64,000 nucleotides of DNA from the NCBI GenBank assembly GCA_945910005.1, contig OX246743.1, positions 7,040,584 to 7,104,583 on the forward strand, read 5' to 3'. Within the stretch, counting starts at the first letter, position 1. Each line of letters begins with the position of its first letter. The notes below the pieces were generated by a model. That model did not search any database. It was not told the origin of the DNA and saw nothing but the letters and a program-made list of their open reading frames with translations. The position numbers and the translations under genes are program-made. The DNA is from Isoperla grammatica (taxonomy: Eukaryota > Arthropoda > Insecta > Plecoptera > Perlodidae). Of this stretch, positions 47,827-62,003 are shown piece after piece.

Positions 47827-48062
47827 ACGAATTTTGCTGGTTATGTTAACAGCATCGAGTTTAGTGGTCACGAACGTTGCCCGAAAGTTTCAGCCAAATA
47901 CGTCAAGCCGTTTGACCTGTGCGCGACGAACAAAATTTAGCGCACATACAGACATACATACATACATACATACATACATACATACAGACATACAGACACA
48001 CAGACAAAGCGCCGATCAAGTTGTATGGAAAGATTCACTTCGCTTCGCTACGCTCATCTAAT
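47827..48062 (+). mobile_element. Possible retrotransposon 3-prime tail with (CATA)n
   Basis: Contains a (CATA)n/(CAGA)n run (about 47943-47999), then GCGCCGATCAAGTTGTATGG and CTTCGCTTCGCTACGCTC. Microsatellite-like runs followed by a GCTTCGCTACGCTC end resemble RTE-type non-LTR 3-prime ends in invertebrates. No reverse-transcriptase frame is visible, so the family is uncertain. Confidence 0.4.
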
Positions 48063-48253
48063 TACATATTTAAAAATTTATTTAATAGCCCTACTCGAGG
48101 AAATACAAACATAAAATATAGAGTGCAAAATAGACCTATTTTGAAAAGTGTGTTAAAGAGTTTCTAAGCTATAGTTTCCACAATCCGTGATAAAACCCAT
48201 TGGACTGAGTTTTTTCCCACAACCATTATTTTTACCCTCCTAAATGCTCTTAA

Positions 48254-48610
48254 CAAAGATTACTGAGTGGAGAAGATGTTTCATCGCCGTGTTAAAATAT
48301 CTGCGCGAGTTTTTTTTTTATTTTCGAATTCTGACCGCAAGCAGCGCTAGCCCTGCACGTTTGACCAAGGTCCACTAAATCCCCTGGCGGCTACTAGCGA
48401 TCTAGTAGACCTTGCGGTTGACTTCGTTACCGTTAAACAAGGTCTACTAGATCTGCCAGGGGATTTAGTGGACCTTGAGTTTTAAACTTTTGGAAGAGCG
48501 ACTCTTGCGGTGAGAATTCGAACTACACGTCGGACTTAGAAAATTTTACTCAGACACGCGCAGACGAATTCCCATATGGATGAAACATCTTCTCCACTCA
48601 GTAATCTTTG
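48254..48610. mobile_element. 357-bp palindromic MITE
   Basis: Terminal inverted repeats of about 30 bp starting CAAAGATTACTGAGTGGAG. An inner inverted pair, CAAGGTCCACTAAATCCCCT, lies near the centre (about 48366 and about 48457). The element is flanked by CTCTTAA on both sides (48247-48253 and 48611-48617), a 7-bp direct repeat that becomes 8 bp if the edge base is shifted. The superfamily cannot be fixed from this, although the duplication length suggests hAT or a relative. Confidence 0.8.
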
Positions 48611-48617
48611 CTCTTAA

Positions 48618-49074
48618 TATCTCAATCAATCTTATATTATCAACGAATCTCGTATCAATTTAATATCTATTATCTGTACAAGTGACTTAAGGTCTATACC
48701 CACCCCTGCCCTAACAGAGCTATTTGACCTGTACCATGGTTACATCAGCGTTAGGCTACGTCGTTTGGCAACTGGATTCACCCTTCTGCCCTTATCATCA
48801 TTTATGAATGATCGCCCATTCAGCAGCCATCTCTATTAGTCTTTGTGGCGTGAATACGAGGAGGCGAGGCGCTGTCCCCATTAAACTGACAGTCAGGGTG
48901 CAAACACAGGCAAGGCGGCTGGGGTCTGCCCCCCCTGCCCCCTCCCCCTCCCCCTGCCCCCCTGCCCCCCCTGCCCACCCTGTCTCCCACAACCAACCAA
49001 CATGTTTGAATTTAGCCCAACTAATTCGATTGTGAACAGAATCAAACAAAGGAAACGCAAATTAATTTATATGT
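48618..49074. other. Intergenic with a C-rich tract
   Basis: C-rich imperfect repeat at about 48929-48985. No gene; the overlapping frames on both strands here come from this tract. Confidence 0.5.
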
Positions 49075-49662
49075 GAATGTGGCTTACAATCGCGTACTGA
49101 CTGTGTATACTATAGACCATACTGAGCGGCGCCCGTTTATGTTATCGGCGTTGATCGCAATTACCCCCCGCATCGTCACAATTAGCCTCGTTGACAAACT
49201 GGTGGCTGGACATGTAGATGAATGTGGCTTACAATCGCGTACTGACTGTGTATACTATATAGACCATACTGAGCGGCGCCCGTTTATGTTATCGGCGTTG
49301 ATCGCAATTACCCCCCGCATCGTCACAATTAGCCTCGTTGACAAACTGGTGGCGTGGAACATGTAGATGAATGTGGCTTACAATCGCGTACTGACTGTGT
49401 AGACTATACACCATACTGAGCGGCGCCCGTTTATGTTATCGGCGTTGATCGCAATTACCCCCCGCATCGTCACAATTAGCCTCGTTGACAAACTGGTGGC
49501 GTGGAACATGTAGATGAATGTGGCTTACAATCGCGTACTGACTGTGTAGACTATACACCATACTGAGCGGCGCCCGTTTATGTTATCGGCGTTGATCGCA
49601 ATTACCCCCCGCATCGTCACAATTAGCCTCGATGACAAACTGGTGGCTGAACATGTAGATGA
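49075..49662. repeat. Tandem array, 4 x about 147 bp
   Basis: Units start at 49075, 49220, 49369 and 49516 (lengths 145, 149, 147 and about 147), each beginning GAATGTGGCTTACAATCGCG. They contain CGGCGCCCGTTTATG and CACAATTAGCCTCG. The units are nearly identical. The spanning 97-codon frame is a product of the repeat. Confidence 0.9.
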
Positions 49663-50897
49663 CAGAGCTGACTGTGCCTTAGCTTACAGTATACTCACAG
49701 AGGAAGCTCATTTTGACATTAGCAAAGTACAATGAATATGATTATCACTTAATGAGAGTATCTCTAGCGTTGCCTACCATTTGTTCGAATGTTGAAGGTA
49801 AAAAAATTCTGAAATAGAAATATAGAACGATTACGTAGGTCTTTCGACAAGGTAAAACAAAAAGGGAAGGTACGGCAGCCGTAAAGCGGGAAATTTGAAA
49901 ATACGAACGCCAACTTGATTTACTACACAGCGAAAATGTCTTTAGTTACCTAAACATGAACAAGTTTTGTGTTTTTTAATACGTTCATTGATTAAATACT
50001 TATTTTCATTGTCGAAAATACTAGCCTCGAGCACGATGAAATAGCCCACAAACTTAACAAATAAAACAATATCGGGCTGCTGTAAAATGTCAAACTGTCC
50101 ATGCAGTGCTTCGAGCTCTCGGCAAATTTAAGTAGCTTATATATATATATATACCAACGAAGCCCGTCATTAATCGCAAAATTAACCCCCGCGTCGTCAC
50201 AATTAGCCTCGTTGACAAACTGGTGACGTGATCACGAAGCCCATGATAGATCGATAGATGTATCGCAGTATGTTGGGCACGTGAGGGAACATCGCTCATC
50301 AATCACTGGTGCGTCACGTGATAATCCGCGGCCATTAGGGTGTCACGTCACACAGTTACCCGCCCAGATGGGCCTCAAATGGAATTGATACGGATTTCTA
50401 AATACTTATAGGATTAGAAGGACTGAAGTTCATTTAATGAAGTGGATAGTTTAGTTAATTCGGTTATAGCGATAGAGAGCTACAAAAAGAGATTCTGTAT
50501 CTATATAGTGAATCGGTGTATCTTGCATCGTCATAGCTGTGTGAATTCTCAGAAGAGACAGTGTCGCTCCACGCGGTCTATTTCAACGGAATTCGGCGCT
50601 GGATTTGGAGAATCTCGATATACCTGCTTAATGCTTTTCTGCTGCGTGGAGTGGACTAGCTCGCCTCGACGTCGCCTGCCAACAGACGCGCTGATGATAT
50701 CAGTAGAACACCGGATGCAGAGAACTAGTTGCAACTCAGCCAAGGACAATTTTATAAACTCACTGCAAACTGTTATTTAAAAAAAAACTTTTTATGAGGT
50801 TCCATGTTATGGTTATAGTGTGTTGTGAAATGAACTGACATTACAATTAATAAAACTAAGTACTTTTACCAGATGGTAGGGACATAAAACAACATAC
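49663..50897. other. Region between arrays; holds a stray piece of the 147-bp repeat
   Basis: No gene seen. (TA)n at about 50137-50151. A stretch at about 50170-50226 matches the unit core (AATTAGCCTCGTTGACAAAC), so one diverged partial unit lies about 0.5 kb from the array. Confidence 0.6.
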
Positions 50898-53800
50898 CAC
50901 AATATAGTGTTAATACAGTGACACAGTATGACTTCATAAGGCTGATGACATTGATCTTACATCAGACGGTGTAGAGCCGTAATAGACCATAGCACAATAG
51001 TGTTAATACAGTGACACAGTATGACTTCATAAGGCTGATGACATTGATCTTACATCAGACGGTGTAGAGCCGTAATAGACCATAGCACAATAGTGTTAAT
51101 ACAGTGACACAGTATGACTTCATAAGGCTGATGGCATTGATCTTACATCAGACGGTGTAGAGCCGTAATAGACCATAGCACAATAGTGTTAATACAGTGA
51201 CACAGTATGACTTCATAAGGCTGGTGACATTGATCTTACATCAGACGGTGTAGAGCCGTAATAGACCATAGCACAATAGTGTTAATACAGTGACACAGTA
51301 TGACTTCATAAGGCTGATGACATTGATCTTACATCAGACGGTGTAGAGCCGTAATAGACCATAGCACAATAGTGTTAATACCGTGACACAGTATGACTTC
51401 ATAAGGCTGATGGCATTGATCTTACATCAGACGGTGTAGAGCCGTAATAGACCATAGCACAATAGTGTTAATACAGTGACACAGTATGACTTCATAAGGC
51501 TGATGACATTGATCTTACATCAGACGGTGTAGAGCCGTAATAGACCATAGCACAATAGTGTTAATACAGTGACACAGTATGACTTCATAAGGCTGGTGAC
51601 ATTGATCTTACATCAGACGGTGTAGAGCCGTAATAGACCATAGCACAATAGTGTTAATACAGTGACACAGTATGACTTCATAAGGCTGATGACATTGATC
51701 TTACATCAGACGGTGTAGAGCCGTAATAGACCATAGCACAATAGTGTTAATACAGTGACACAGTATGACTTCATAAGGCTGATGGCATTGATCTTACATC
51801 AGACGGTGTAGAGCCGTAATAGACCATAGCACAATAGTGTTAATACAGTGACACAGTATGACTTCATAAGGCTGATGACATTGATCTTACATCAGACGGT
51901 GTAGAGCCGTGATAGACCATAGCACAATAGTGTTAATACAGTGACACAGTATGACTTCATAAGGCTGATGACATTGATCTTACATCAGACGGTGTAGAGC
52001 CGTAATAGACCATAGCACAATAGTGTTAATACAGTGACACAGTATGACTTCATAAGGCTGATGACATTGATCTTACATCAGACGGTGTAGAGCCGTGATA
52101 GACCATAGCACAATAGTGTTAATACAGTGACACAGTATGACTTCATAAGGCTGGTGACATTGATCTTACATCAGACGGTGTAGAGCCGTGATAGACCATA
52201 GCACAATAGTGTTAATACAGTGACACAGTATGACTTCATAAGGCTGGTGACATTGATCTTACATCAGACGGTGTAGAGCCGTGATAGACCATAGCACAAT
52301 AGTGTTAATACAGTGACACAGTATGACTTCATAAGGCTGGTGACATTGATCTTACATCAGACGGTGTAGAGCCGTAATAGACCATAGCACAATAGTGTTA
52401 ATACAGTGACACAGTATGACTTCATAAGGCTGGTGACATTGATCTTACATCAGACGGTGTAGAGCCGTGATAGACCATAGCACAATAGTGTTAATACAGT
52501 GACACAGTATGACTTCATAAGGCTGATGACATTGATCTTACATCAGACGGTGTAGAGCCGTAATAGACCATAGCACAATAGTGTTAATACAGTGACACAG
52601 TATGACTTCATAAGGCTGATGACATTGATCTTACATCAGACGGTGTAGAGCCGTAATAGACCATAGCACAATAGTGTTAATACAGTGACACAGTATGACT
52701 TCATAAGGCTGATGACATTGATCTTACATCAGACGGTGTAGAGCCGTGATAGACCATAGCACAATAGTGTTAATACAGTGACACAGTATGACTTCATAAG
52801 GCTGATGACATTGATCTTACATCAGACGGTGTAGAGCCGTGATAGACCATAGCACAATAGTGTTAATACAGTGACACAGTATGACTTCATAAGGCTGATG
52901 ACATTGATCTTACATCAGACGGTGTAGAGCCGTGATAGACCATAGCACAATAGTGTTAATACAGTGACACAGTATGACTTCATAAGGCTGATGACATTGA
53001 TCTTACATCAGACGGTGTAGAGCCGTAATAGACCATAGCACAATAGTGTTAATACAGTGACACAGTATGACTTCATAAGGCTGATGACATTGATCTTACA
53101 TCAGACGGTGTAGAGCCGTAATAGACCATAGCACAATAGTGTTAATACAGTGACACAGTATGACTTCATAAGGCTGATGGCATTGATCTTACATCAGACG
53201 GTGTAGAGCCGTAATAGACCATAGCACAATAGTGTTAATACAGTGACACAGTATGACTTCATAAGGCTGATGGCATTGATCTTACATCAGACGGTGTAGA
53301 GCCGTAATAGACCATAGCACAATAGTGTTAATACAGTGACACAGTATGACTTCATAAGGCTGATGACATTGATCTTACATCAGACGGTGTAGAGCCGTAA
53401 TAGACCAAAGCACAATAGTGTTAATACAGTGACACAGTATGACTTCATAAGGCTGGTGACATTGATCTTACATCAGACGGTGTAGAGCCGTGATAGACCA
53501 TAGCACAATAGTGTTAATACAGTGACACAGTATGACTTCATAAGGCTGATGACATTGATCTTACATCAGACGGTGTAGAGCCGTAATAGACCATAGCACA
53601 ATAGTGTTAATACAGTGACACAGTATGACTTCATAAGGCTGATGACATTGATCTTACATCAGACGGTGTAGAGCCGTAATAGACCATAGCACAATAGTGT
53701 TAATACAGTGACACAGTATGACTTCATAAGGCTGATGGCATTGATCTTACATCAGACGGTGTAGAGCCGTAATAGACCATAGCACAATAGTGTTAATACA

Positions 53801-56800
53801 GTGACACAGTATGACTTCATAAGGCTGATGGCATTGATCTTACATCAGACGGTGTAGAGCCGTAATAGACCATAGCACAATAGTGTTAATACAGTGACAC
53901 AGTATGACTTCATAAGGCTGATGGCATTGATCTTACATCAGACGGTGTAGAGCCGTAATAGACCATAGCACAATAGTGTTAATACAGTGACACAGTATGA
54001 CTTCATAAGGCTGATGGCATTGATCTTACATCAGACGGTGTAGAGCCGTAATAGACCATAGCACAATAGTGTTAATACAGTGACACGGTATGACTTCATA
54101 AGGCTGATGGCATTGATCTTACATCAGACGGTGTAGAGCCGTAATAGACCATAGCACAATAGTGTTAATACAGTGACACAGTATGACTTCATAAGGCTGA
54201 TGGCATTGATCTTACATCAGACGGTGTAGAGCCGTAATAGACCATAGCACAATAGTGTTAATACAGTGACACAGTATGACTTCATAAGGCTGATGACATT
54301 GATCTTACATCAGACGGTGTAGAGCCGTAATAGACCATAGCACAATAGTGTTAATACAGTGACACAGTATGACTTCATAAGGCTGATGACATTGATCTTA
54401 CATCAGACGGTGTAGAGCCGTAATAGACCATAGCACAATAGTGTTAATACAGTGACACAGTATGACTTCATAAGGCTGATGGCATTGATCTTACATCAGA
54501 CGGTGTAGAGCCGTAATAGACCATAGCACAATAGTGTTAATACAGTGACACAGTATGACTTCATAAGGCTGATGACATTGATCTTACATCAGACGGTGTA
54601 GAGCCGTAATAGACCATAGCACAATAGTGTTAATACAGTGACACAGTATGACTTCATAAGGCTGGTGACATTGATCTTACATCAGACGGTGTAGAGCCGT
54701 AATAGACCATAGCACAATAGTGTTAATACAGTGACACAGTATGACTTCATAAGGCTGATGACATTGATCTTACATCAGACGGTGTAGAGCCGTAATAGAC
54801 CATAGCACAATAGTGTTAATACAGTGACACAGTATGACTTCATAAGGCTGATGGCATTGATCTTACATCAGACGGTGTAGAGCCGTAATAGACCATAGCA
54901 CAATAGTGTTAATACAGTGACACAGTATGACTTCATAAGGCTGATGACATTGATCTTACATCAGACGGTGTAGAGCCGTAATAGACCAAAGCACAATAGT
55001 GTTAATACAGTGACACAGTATGACTTCATAAGGCTGGTGACATTGATCTTACATCAGACGGTGTAGAGCCGTAATAGACCAAAGCACAATAGTGTTAATA
55101 CAGTGACACAGTATGACTTCATAAGGCTGATGGCATTGATCTTACATCAGACGGTGTAGAGCCGTAATAGACCATAGCACAATAGTGTTAATACAGTGAC
55201 ACAGTATGACTTCATAAGGCTGATGGCATTGATCTTACATCAGATGGTGTAGAGCCGTAATAGACCATAGCACAATAGTGTTAATACAGTGACACAGTAT
55301 GACTTCATAAGGCTGATGACATTGATCTTACATCAGACGGTGTAGAGCCGTAATAGACCATAGCACAATAGTGTTAATACAGTGACACAGTATGACTTCA
55401 TAAGGCTGGTGACATTGATCTTACATCAGACGGTGTAGAGCCGTGATAGACCATAGCACAATAGTGTTAATACAGTGATACAGTATGACTTCATAAGGCT
55501 GATGACATTGATTTTACATCAGACGGTGTAGAGCCGTGATAGACCATAGCACAATAGTGTTAATACAGTGACACAGTATGACTTCATAAGGCTGATGGCA
55601 TTGATCTTACATCAGACGGTGTAGAGCCGTAATAGACCATAGCACAATAGTGTTAATACAGTGACACAGTATGACTTCATAAGGCTGATGACATTGATCT
55701 TACATCAGACGGTGTAGAGCCGTAATAGACCATAGCACAATAGTGTTAATACAGTGACACAGTATGACTTCATAAGGCTGATGACATTGATCTTACATCA
55801 GACGGTGTAGAGCCGTAATAGACCATAGCACAATAGTGTTAATACAGTGACACAGTATGACTTCATAAGGCTGATGACATTGATCTTACATCAGACGGTG
55901 TAGAGCCGTAATAGACCAAAGCACAATAGTGTTAATACAGTGACACAGTATGACTTCATAAGGCTGATGACATTGATCTTACATCAGACGGTGTAGAGCC
56001 GTAATAGACCATAGCACAATAGTGTTAATACAGTGACACAGTATGACTTCATAAGGCTTATGACATTGATCTTACATCAGACGGTGTAGAGCCGTAATAG
56101 ACCATAGCACAATAGTGTTAATACAGTGACACAGTATGACTTCATAAGGCTGATGACATTGATCTTACATCAGACGGTGTAGAGCCGTAATAGACCATAG
56201 CACAATAGTGTTAATACAGTGACACAGTATGACTTCATAAGGCTGATGGCATTGATCTTACATCAGACGGTGTAGAGCCGTAATAGACCATAGCACAATA
56301 GTGTTAATACAGTGACACAGTATGACTTCATAAGGCTGATGGCATTGATCTTACATCAGACGGTGTAGAGCCGTAATAGACCATAGCACAATAGTGTTAA
56401 TACAGTGACACAGTATGACTTCATAAGGCTGATGGCATTGATCTTACATCAGACGGTGTAGAGCCGTAATAGACCATAGCACAATAGTGTTAATACAGTG
56501 ACACAGTATGACTTCATAAGGCTGATGACATTGATCTTACATCAGACGGTGTAGAGCCGTAATAGACCATAGCACAATAGTGTTAATACAGTGACACAGT
56601 ATGACTTCATAAGGCTGATGACATTGATCTTACATCAGACGGTGTAGAGCCGTAATAGACCATAGCACAATAGTGTTAATACAGTGACACAGTATGACTT
56701 CATAAGGCTGATGACATTGATCTTACATCAGACGGTGTAGAGCCGTAATAGACCATAGCACAATAGTGTTAATACAGTGACACAGTATGACTTCATAAGG

Positions 56801-59800
56801 CTGATGACATTGATCTTACATCAGACGGTGTAGAGCCGTAATAGACCATAGCACAATAGTGTTAATACAGTGACACAGTATGACTTCATAAGGCTGGTGA
56901 CATTGATCTTACATCAGACGGTGTAGAGCCGTGATAGACCATAGCACAATAGTGTTAATACAGTGACACAGTATGACTTCATAAGGCTGATGACATTGAT
57001 CTTACATCAGACGGTGTAGAGCCGTAATAGACCATAGCACAATAGTGTTAATACAGTGACACAGTATGACTTCATAAGGCTGATGACATTGATCTTACAT
57101 CAGACGGTGTAGAGCCGTAATAGACCATAGCACAATAGTGTTAATACAGTGACACAGTATGACTTCATAAGGCTGATGACATTGATCTTACATCAGACGG
57201 TGTAGAGCCGTAATAGACCATAGCACAATAGTGTTAATACAGTGACACAGTATGACTTCATAAGGCTGATGACATTGATCTTACATCAGACGGTGTAGAG
57301 CCGTAATAGACCATAGCACAATAGTGTTAATACAGTGACACAGTATGACTTCATAAGGCTGATGACATTGATCTTACATCAGACGGTGTAGAGCCGTAAT
57401 AGACCATAGCACAATAGTGTTAATACAGTGACACAGTATGACTTCATAAGGCTGGTGACATTGATCTTACATCAGACGGTGTAGAGCCGTGATAGACCAT
57501 AGCACAATAGTGTTAATACAGTGACACAGTATGACTTCATAAGGCTGATGACATTGATCTTACATCAGACGGTGTAGAGCCGTAATAGACCATAGCACAA
57601 TAGTGTTAATACAGTGACACAGTATGACTTCATAAGGCTGATGACATTGATCTTACATCAGACGGTGTAGAGCCGTAATAGACCATAGCACAATAGTGTT
57701 AATACAGTGACACAGTATGACTTCATAAGGCTGATGACATTGATCTTACATCAGACGGTGTAGAGCCGTAATAGACCATAGCACAATAGTGTTAATACAG
57801 TGACACAGTATGACTTCATAAGGCTGGTGACATTGATCTTACATCAGACGGTGTAGAGCCGTGATAGACCATAGCACAATAGTGTTAATACAGTGACACA
57901 GTATGACTTCATAAGGCTGATGACATTGATCTTACATCAGACGGTGTAGAGCCGTAATAGACCATAGCACAATAGTGTTAATACAGTGACACAGTATGAC
58001 TTCATAAGGCTGATGACATTGATCTTACATCAGACGGTGTAGAGCCGTAATAGACCATAGCACAATAGTGTTAATACAGTGACACAGTATGACTTCATAA
58101 GGCTGGTGACATTGATCTTACATCAGACGGTGTAGAGCCGTAATAGACCATAGCACAATAGTGTTAATACAGTGACACAGTATGACTTCATAAGGCTGAT
58201 GACATTGATCTTACATCAGACGGTGTAGAGCCGTAATAGACCATAGCACAATAGTGTTAATACAGTGACACAGTATGACTTCATAAGGCTGATGACATTG
58301 ATCTTACATCAGACGGTGTAGAGCCGTAATAGACCATAGCACAATAGTGTTAATACAGTGACACAGTATGACTTCATAAGGCTGATGACATTGATCTTAC
58401 ATCAGACGGTGTAGAGCCGTAATAGACCATAGCACAATAGTGTTAATACAGTGACACAGTATGACTTCATAAGGCTGATGACATTGATCTTACATCAGAC
58501 GGTGTAGAGCCGTAATAGACCATAGCACAATAGTGTTAATACAGTGACACAGTATGACTTCATAAGGCTGATGACATTGATCTTACATCAGACGGTGTAG
58601 AGCCGTAATAGACCATAGCACAATAGTGTTAATACAGTGACACAGTATGACTTCATAAGGCTGGTGACATTGATCTTACATCAGACGGTGTAGAGCCGTG
58701 ATAGACCATAGCACAATAGTGTTAATACAGTGACACAGTATGACTTCATAAGGCTGATGACATTGATCTTACATCAGACGGTGTAGAGCCGTAATAGACC
58801 ATAGCACAATAGTGTTAATACAGTGACACAGTATGACTTCATAAGGCTGATGACATTGATCTTACATCAGACGGTGTAGAGCCGTAATAGACCATAGCAC
58901 AATAGTGTTAATACAGTGACACAGTATGACTTCATAAGGCTGATGACATTGATCTTACATCAGACGGTGTAGAGCCGTAATAGACCATAGCACAATAGTG
59001 TTAATACAGTGACACAGTATGACTTCATAAGGCTGATGACATTGATCTTACATCAGACGGTGTAGAGCCGTAATAGACCATAGCACAATAGTGTTAATAC
59101 AGTGACACAGTATGACTTCATAAGGCTGATGACATTGATCTTACATCAGACGGTGTAGAGCCGTAATAGACCATAGCACAATAGTGTTAATACAGTGACA
59201 CAGTATGACTTCATAAGGCTGGTGACATTGATCTTACATCAGACGGTGTAGAGCCGTGATAGACCATAGCACAATAGTGTTAATACAGTGACACAGTATG
59301 ACTTCATAAGGCTGATGACATTGATCTTACATCAGACGGTGTAGAGCCGTAATAGACCATAGCACAATAGTGTTAATACAGTGACACAGTATGACTTCAT
59401 AAGGCTGATGACATTGATCTTACATCAGACGGTGTAGAGCCGTAATAGACCATAGCACAATAGTGTTAATACAGTGACACAGTATGACTTCATAAGGCTG
59501 ATGACATTGATCTTACATCAGACGGTGTAGAGCCGTAATAGACCATAGCACAATAGTGTTAATACAGTGACACAGTATGACTTCATAAGGCTGATGACAT
59601 TGATCTTACATCAGACGGTGTAGAGCCGTAATAGACCATAGCACAATAGTGTTAATACAGTGACACAGTATGACTTCATAAGGCTGATGACATTGATCTT
59701 ACATCAGACGGTGTAGAGCCGTAATAGACCATAGCACAATAGTGTTAATACAGTGACACAGTATGACTTCATAAGGCTGATGACATTGATCTTACATCAG

Positions 59801-60345
59801 ACGGTGTAGAGCCGTAATAGACCATAGCACAATAGTGTTAATACAGTGACACAGTATGACTTCATAAGGCTGATGACATTGATCTTACATCAGACGGTGT
59901 AGAGCCGTAATAGACCATAGCACAATAGTGTTAATACAGTGACACAGTATGACTTCATAAGGCTGATGACATTGATCTTACATCAGACGGTGTAGAGCCG
60001 TAATAGACCATAGCACAATAGTGTTAATACAGTGACACAGTATGACTTCATAAGGCTGATGACATTGATCTTACATCAGACGGTGTAGAGCCGTAATAGA
60101 CCATAGCACAATAGTGTTAATACAGTGACACAGTATGACTTCATAAGGCTGGTGACATTGATCTTACATCAGACGGTGTAGAGCCGTAATAGACCATAGC
60201 ACAATAGTGTTAATACAGTGACACAGTATGACTTCATAAGGCTGATGACATTGATCTTACATCAGACGGTGTAGAGCCGTAATAGACCATAGCACAATAG
60301 TGTTAATACAGTGACACAGTATTACTTCATAAGGCTGACGGCGTT
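50898..60345. repeat. 93-bp satellite, about 101 units
   Basis: Unit begins CACAATAGTGTTAATACAG. From the unit start at 50993 to the one at 60293 is exactly 9300 bp, that is 100 units with no net insertion or deletion. The first unit is 2 bp longer and the last is partial and diverged. Variation is mostly at three sites: GATGAC/GATGGC/GGTGAC, GTAATAG/GTGATAG and CCATAGC/CCAAAGC. Each unit holds two small stems, CTGATG with CATCAG and ACGG with CCGT around TGTAGAG. All six frames meet a stop in each unit, so it is non-coding. Confidence 0.97.
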
Positions 60346-62003
60346 GACAAAACTTTTCCAGGAAATGCATTTTTAATTTCTCTCTATAGTTCGTCGCAAA
60401 TCAACATACACGCCGGTAAAGTGGACTCCTCAAAGGGAAGCTTATTTCCCGTTCAATGTGGAAGATTGTAAATGTCAAGCTTGTCACCGGAAAAGATGCA
60501 CAGGTTTACAAAAAGTGGCCACCGACCAACGGATTACCTGAGACGATCTTCTAGTTGTCCTTAGACGCGTTGATGATCCATGTGGTTGGAGCTGTACTTG
60601 CTATAAGGAAAGTGATTTGAAAAATAAAGGGGTTGATTGACATCCTTGGTCTCCAACAATTAGTTCGCATTTTGCCGGCGTGGGTGTTAGTTTGCGATTA
60701 ACTTTAGGGATGTTTCTTTCAGCCCAGCATATCCGTCTGCTTCTATGTTTTAGCGCACGAGTTAGCTACCTATACCTAACCGATTATTTCACATACGTAG
60801 GCTATACCTCCTACCTTCCGTCCAGTCAATTCCATTTTAATAACGAAATGGATAGTTGCAAAACTAGGTCATGCCACCACCTCGTCTCGACAAAGACATC
60901 CGGTAATCCATACACTTGGCGCACACTGTCTGCAGGTCTCATTTGTAGCGTCGTGTTCGCGATGATTGCAAAGTTCACGTATTGTCGTTTCATCCAGGCA
61001 GGGTTGGTTATTCTCGGGTCCTCAGGGGTTGGGTATTCCATCGCTGACAACGGAGAATATACACGACTCGAATCATCATTGATAGACACAGTTGTTTTAA
61101 TGGAGATGAGAAGTTACAGAATGAATGGCTAACTGGGAATTGAACCCTAGTCTCCTACTTCCCGGGAATCCAGGAATGAGACAATCTAGCTTCTTCTGAT
61201 TTATGTGGATTGTTACTTAAGTCACGGAAAAATAGCATTTTGATTTGTAATATTTAGTACTTTCATTTTATGATATTGAACATATTTAGCATTTTCTATG
61301 CCCGCCATAAACCAGCATGAGGCTGGTTAGTGTTGTAAGAGAAAAATGATTTCTTTAAGGTGGATTTACTAGCAATACAAAGTAAAAATATTCGTTTTAA
61401 ATCGAATTTTGACTCAAGTATCACGATTGCAATGATAGAAACGCAGAATATCAAGATAATCTCAATTTGTGCCAGTATACATTATAATTTAGTTGCTGTC
61501 GGCAGGGTCGCCCGTGCTGCAGTATAATTGAACATGACTGGACGTGTCCTCCTGTGTCGCTGTCGGTAAAACAGTGACCTGCCTGATCAATTAGGTTGGA
61601 GAGAGAGGGGTCTCCTGTTTCTCATTTACCCCAGACGTCTCTTGATTGGCTTTAGCAGTCTTGTTTCAGCTCAACCCGAGGATAAATAGAAAACGATTAT
61701 TTGGAACGAACGAGGATCATGCGGTCTTTCTCCCCCCCCCCCCCCAACCCCCTTGTATAATCTGGTCGCTTATTGTATTACGAGTTGATCCGACGACCCA
61801 AACGTACAGTTGTGACTCGGTGTGCGTGTACGTATGTACTCTCTCTATATGTAACACACATATACGAGTGGTTATTGCATTGCCATGCTGGGTATATTAT
61901 TGATGGTGATACCGTTGTAATTCGTTGTTAAAGAGGGTTCGACACAAATCACTAAACGCGTGAAAATATGAGGGGTTTCGTGTGTAAATTTTTATTTAAA
62001 TAG
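60346..62003. other. Intergenic, unassigned frames
   Basis: A 150-codon plus frame (60680-61132) and an 87-codon minus frame (61089-60826) overlap antisense. Neither has a recognisable domain. Just beyond, at about 61135-61160, the minus strand has GGGTTCAATTCCCAG, a B-box-like sequence that suggests a retroposon head read leftward. A C run lies at about 61731-61745. No gene is called. Confidence 0.4.

Noticed and set aside
50898..60345. CRISPR-like array
   Set aside because: Continuous 93-bp tandem units without unique spacers in a eukaryotic setting; it is a satellite.
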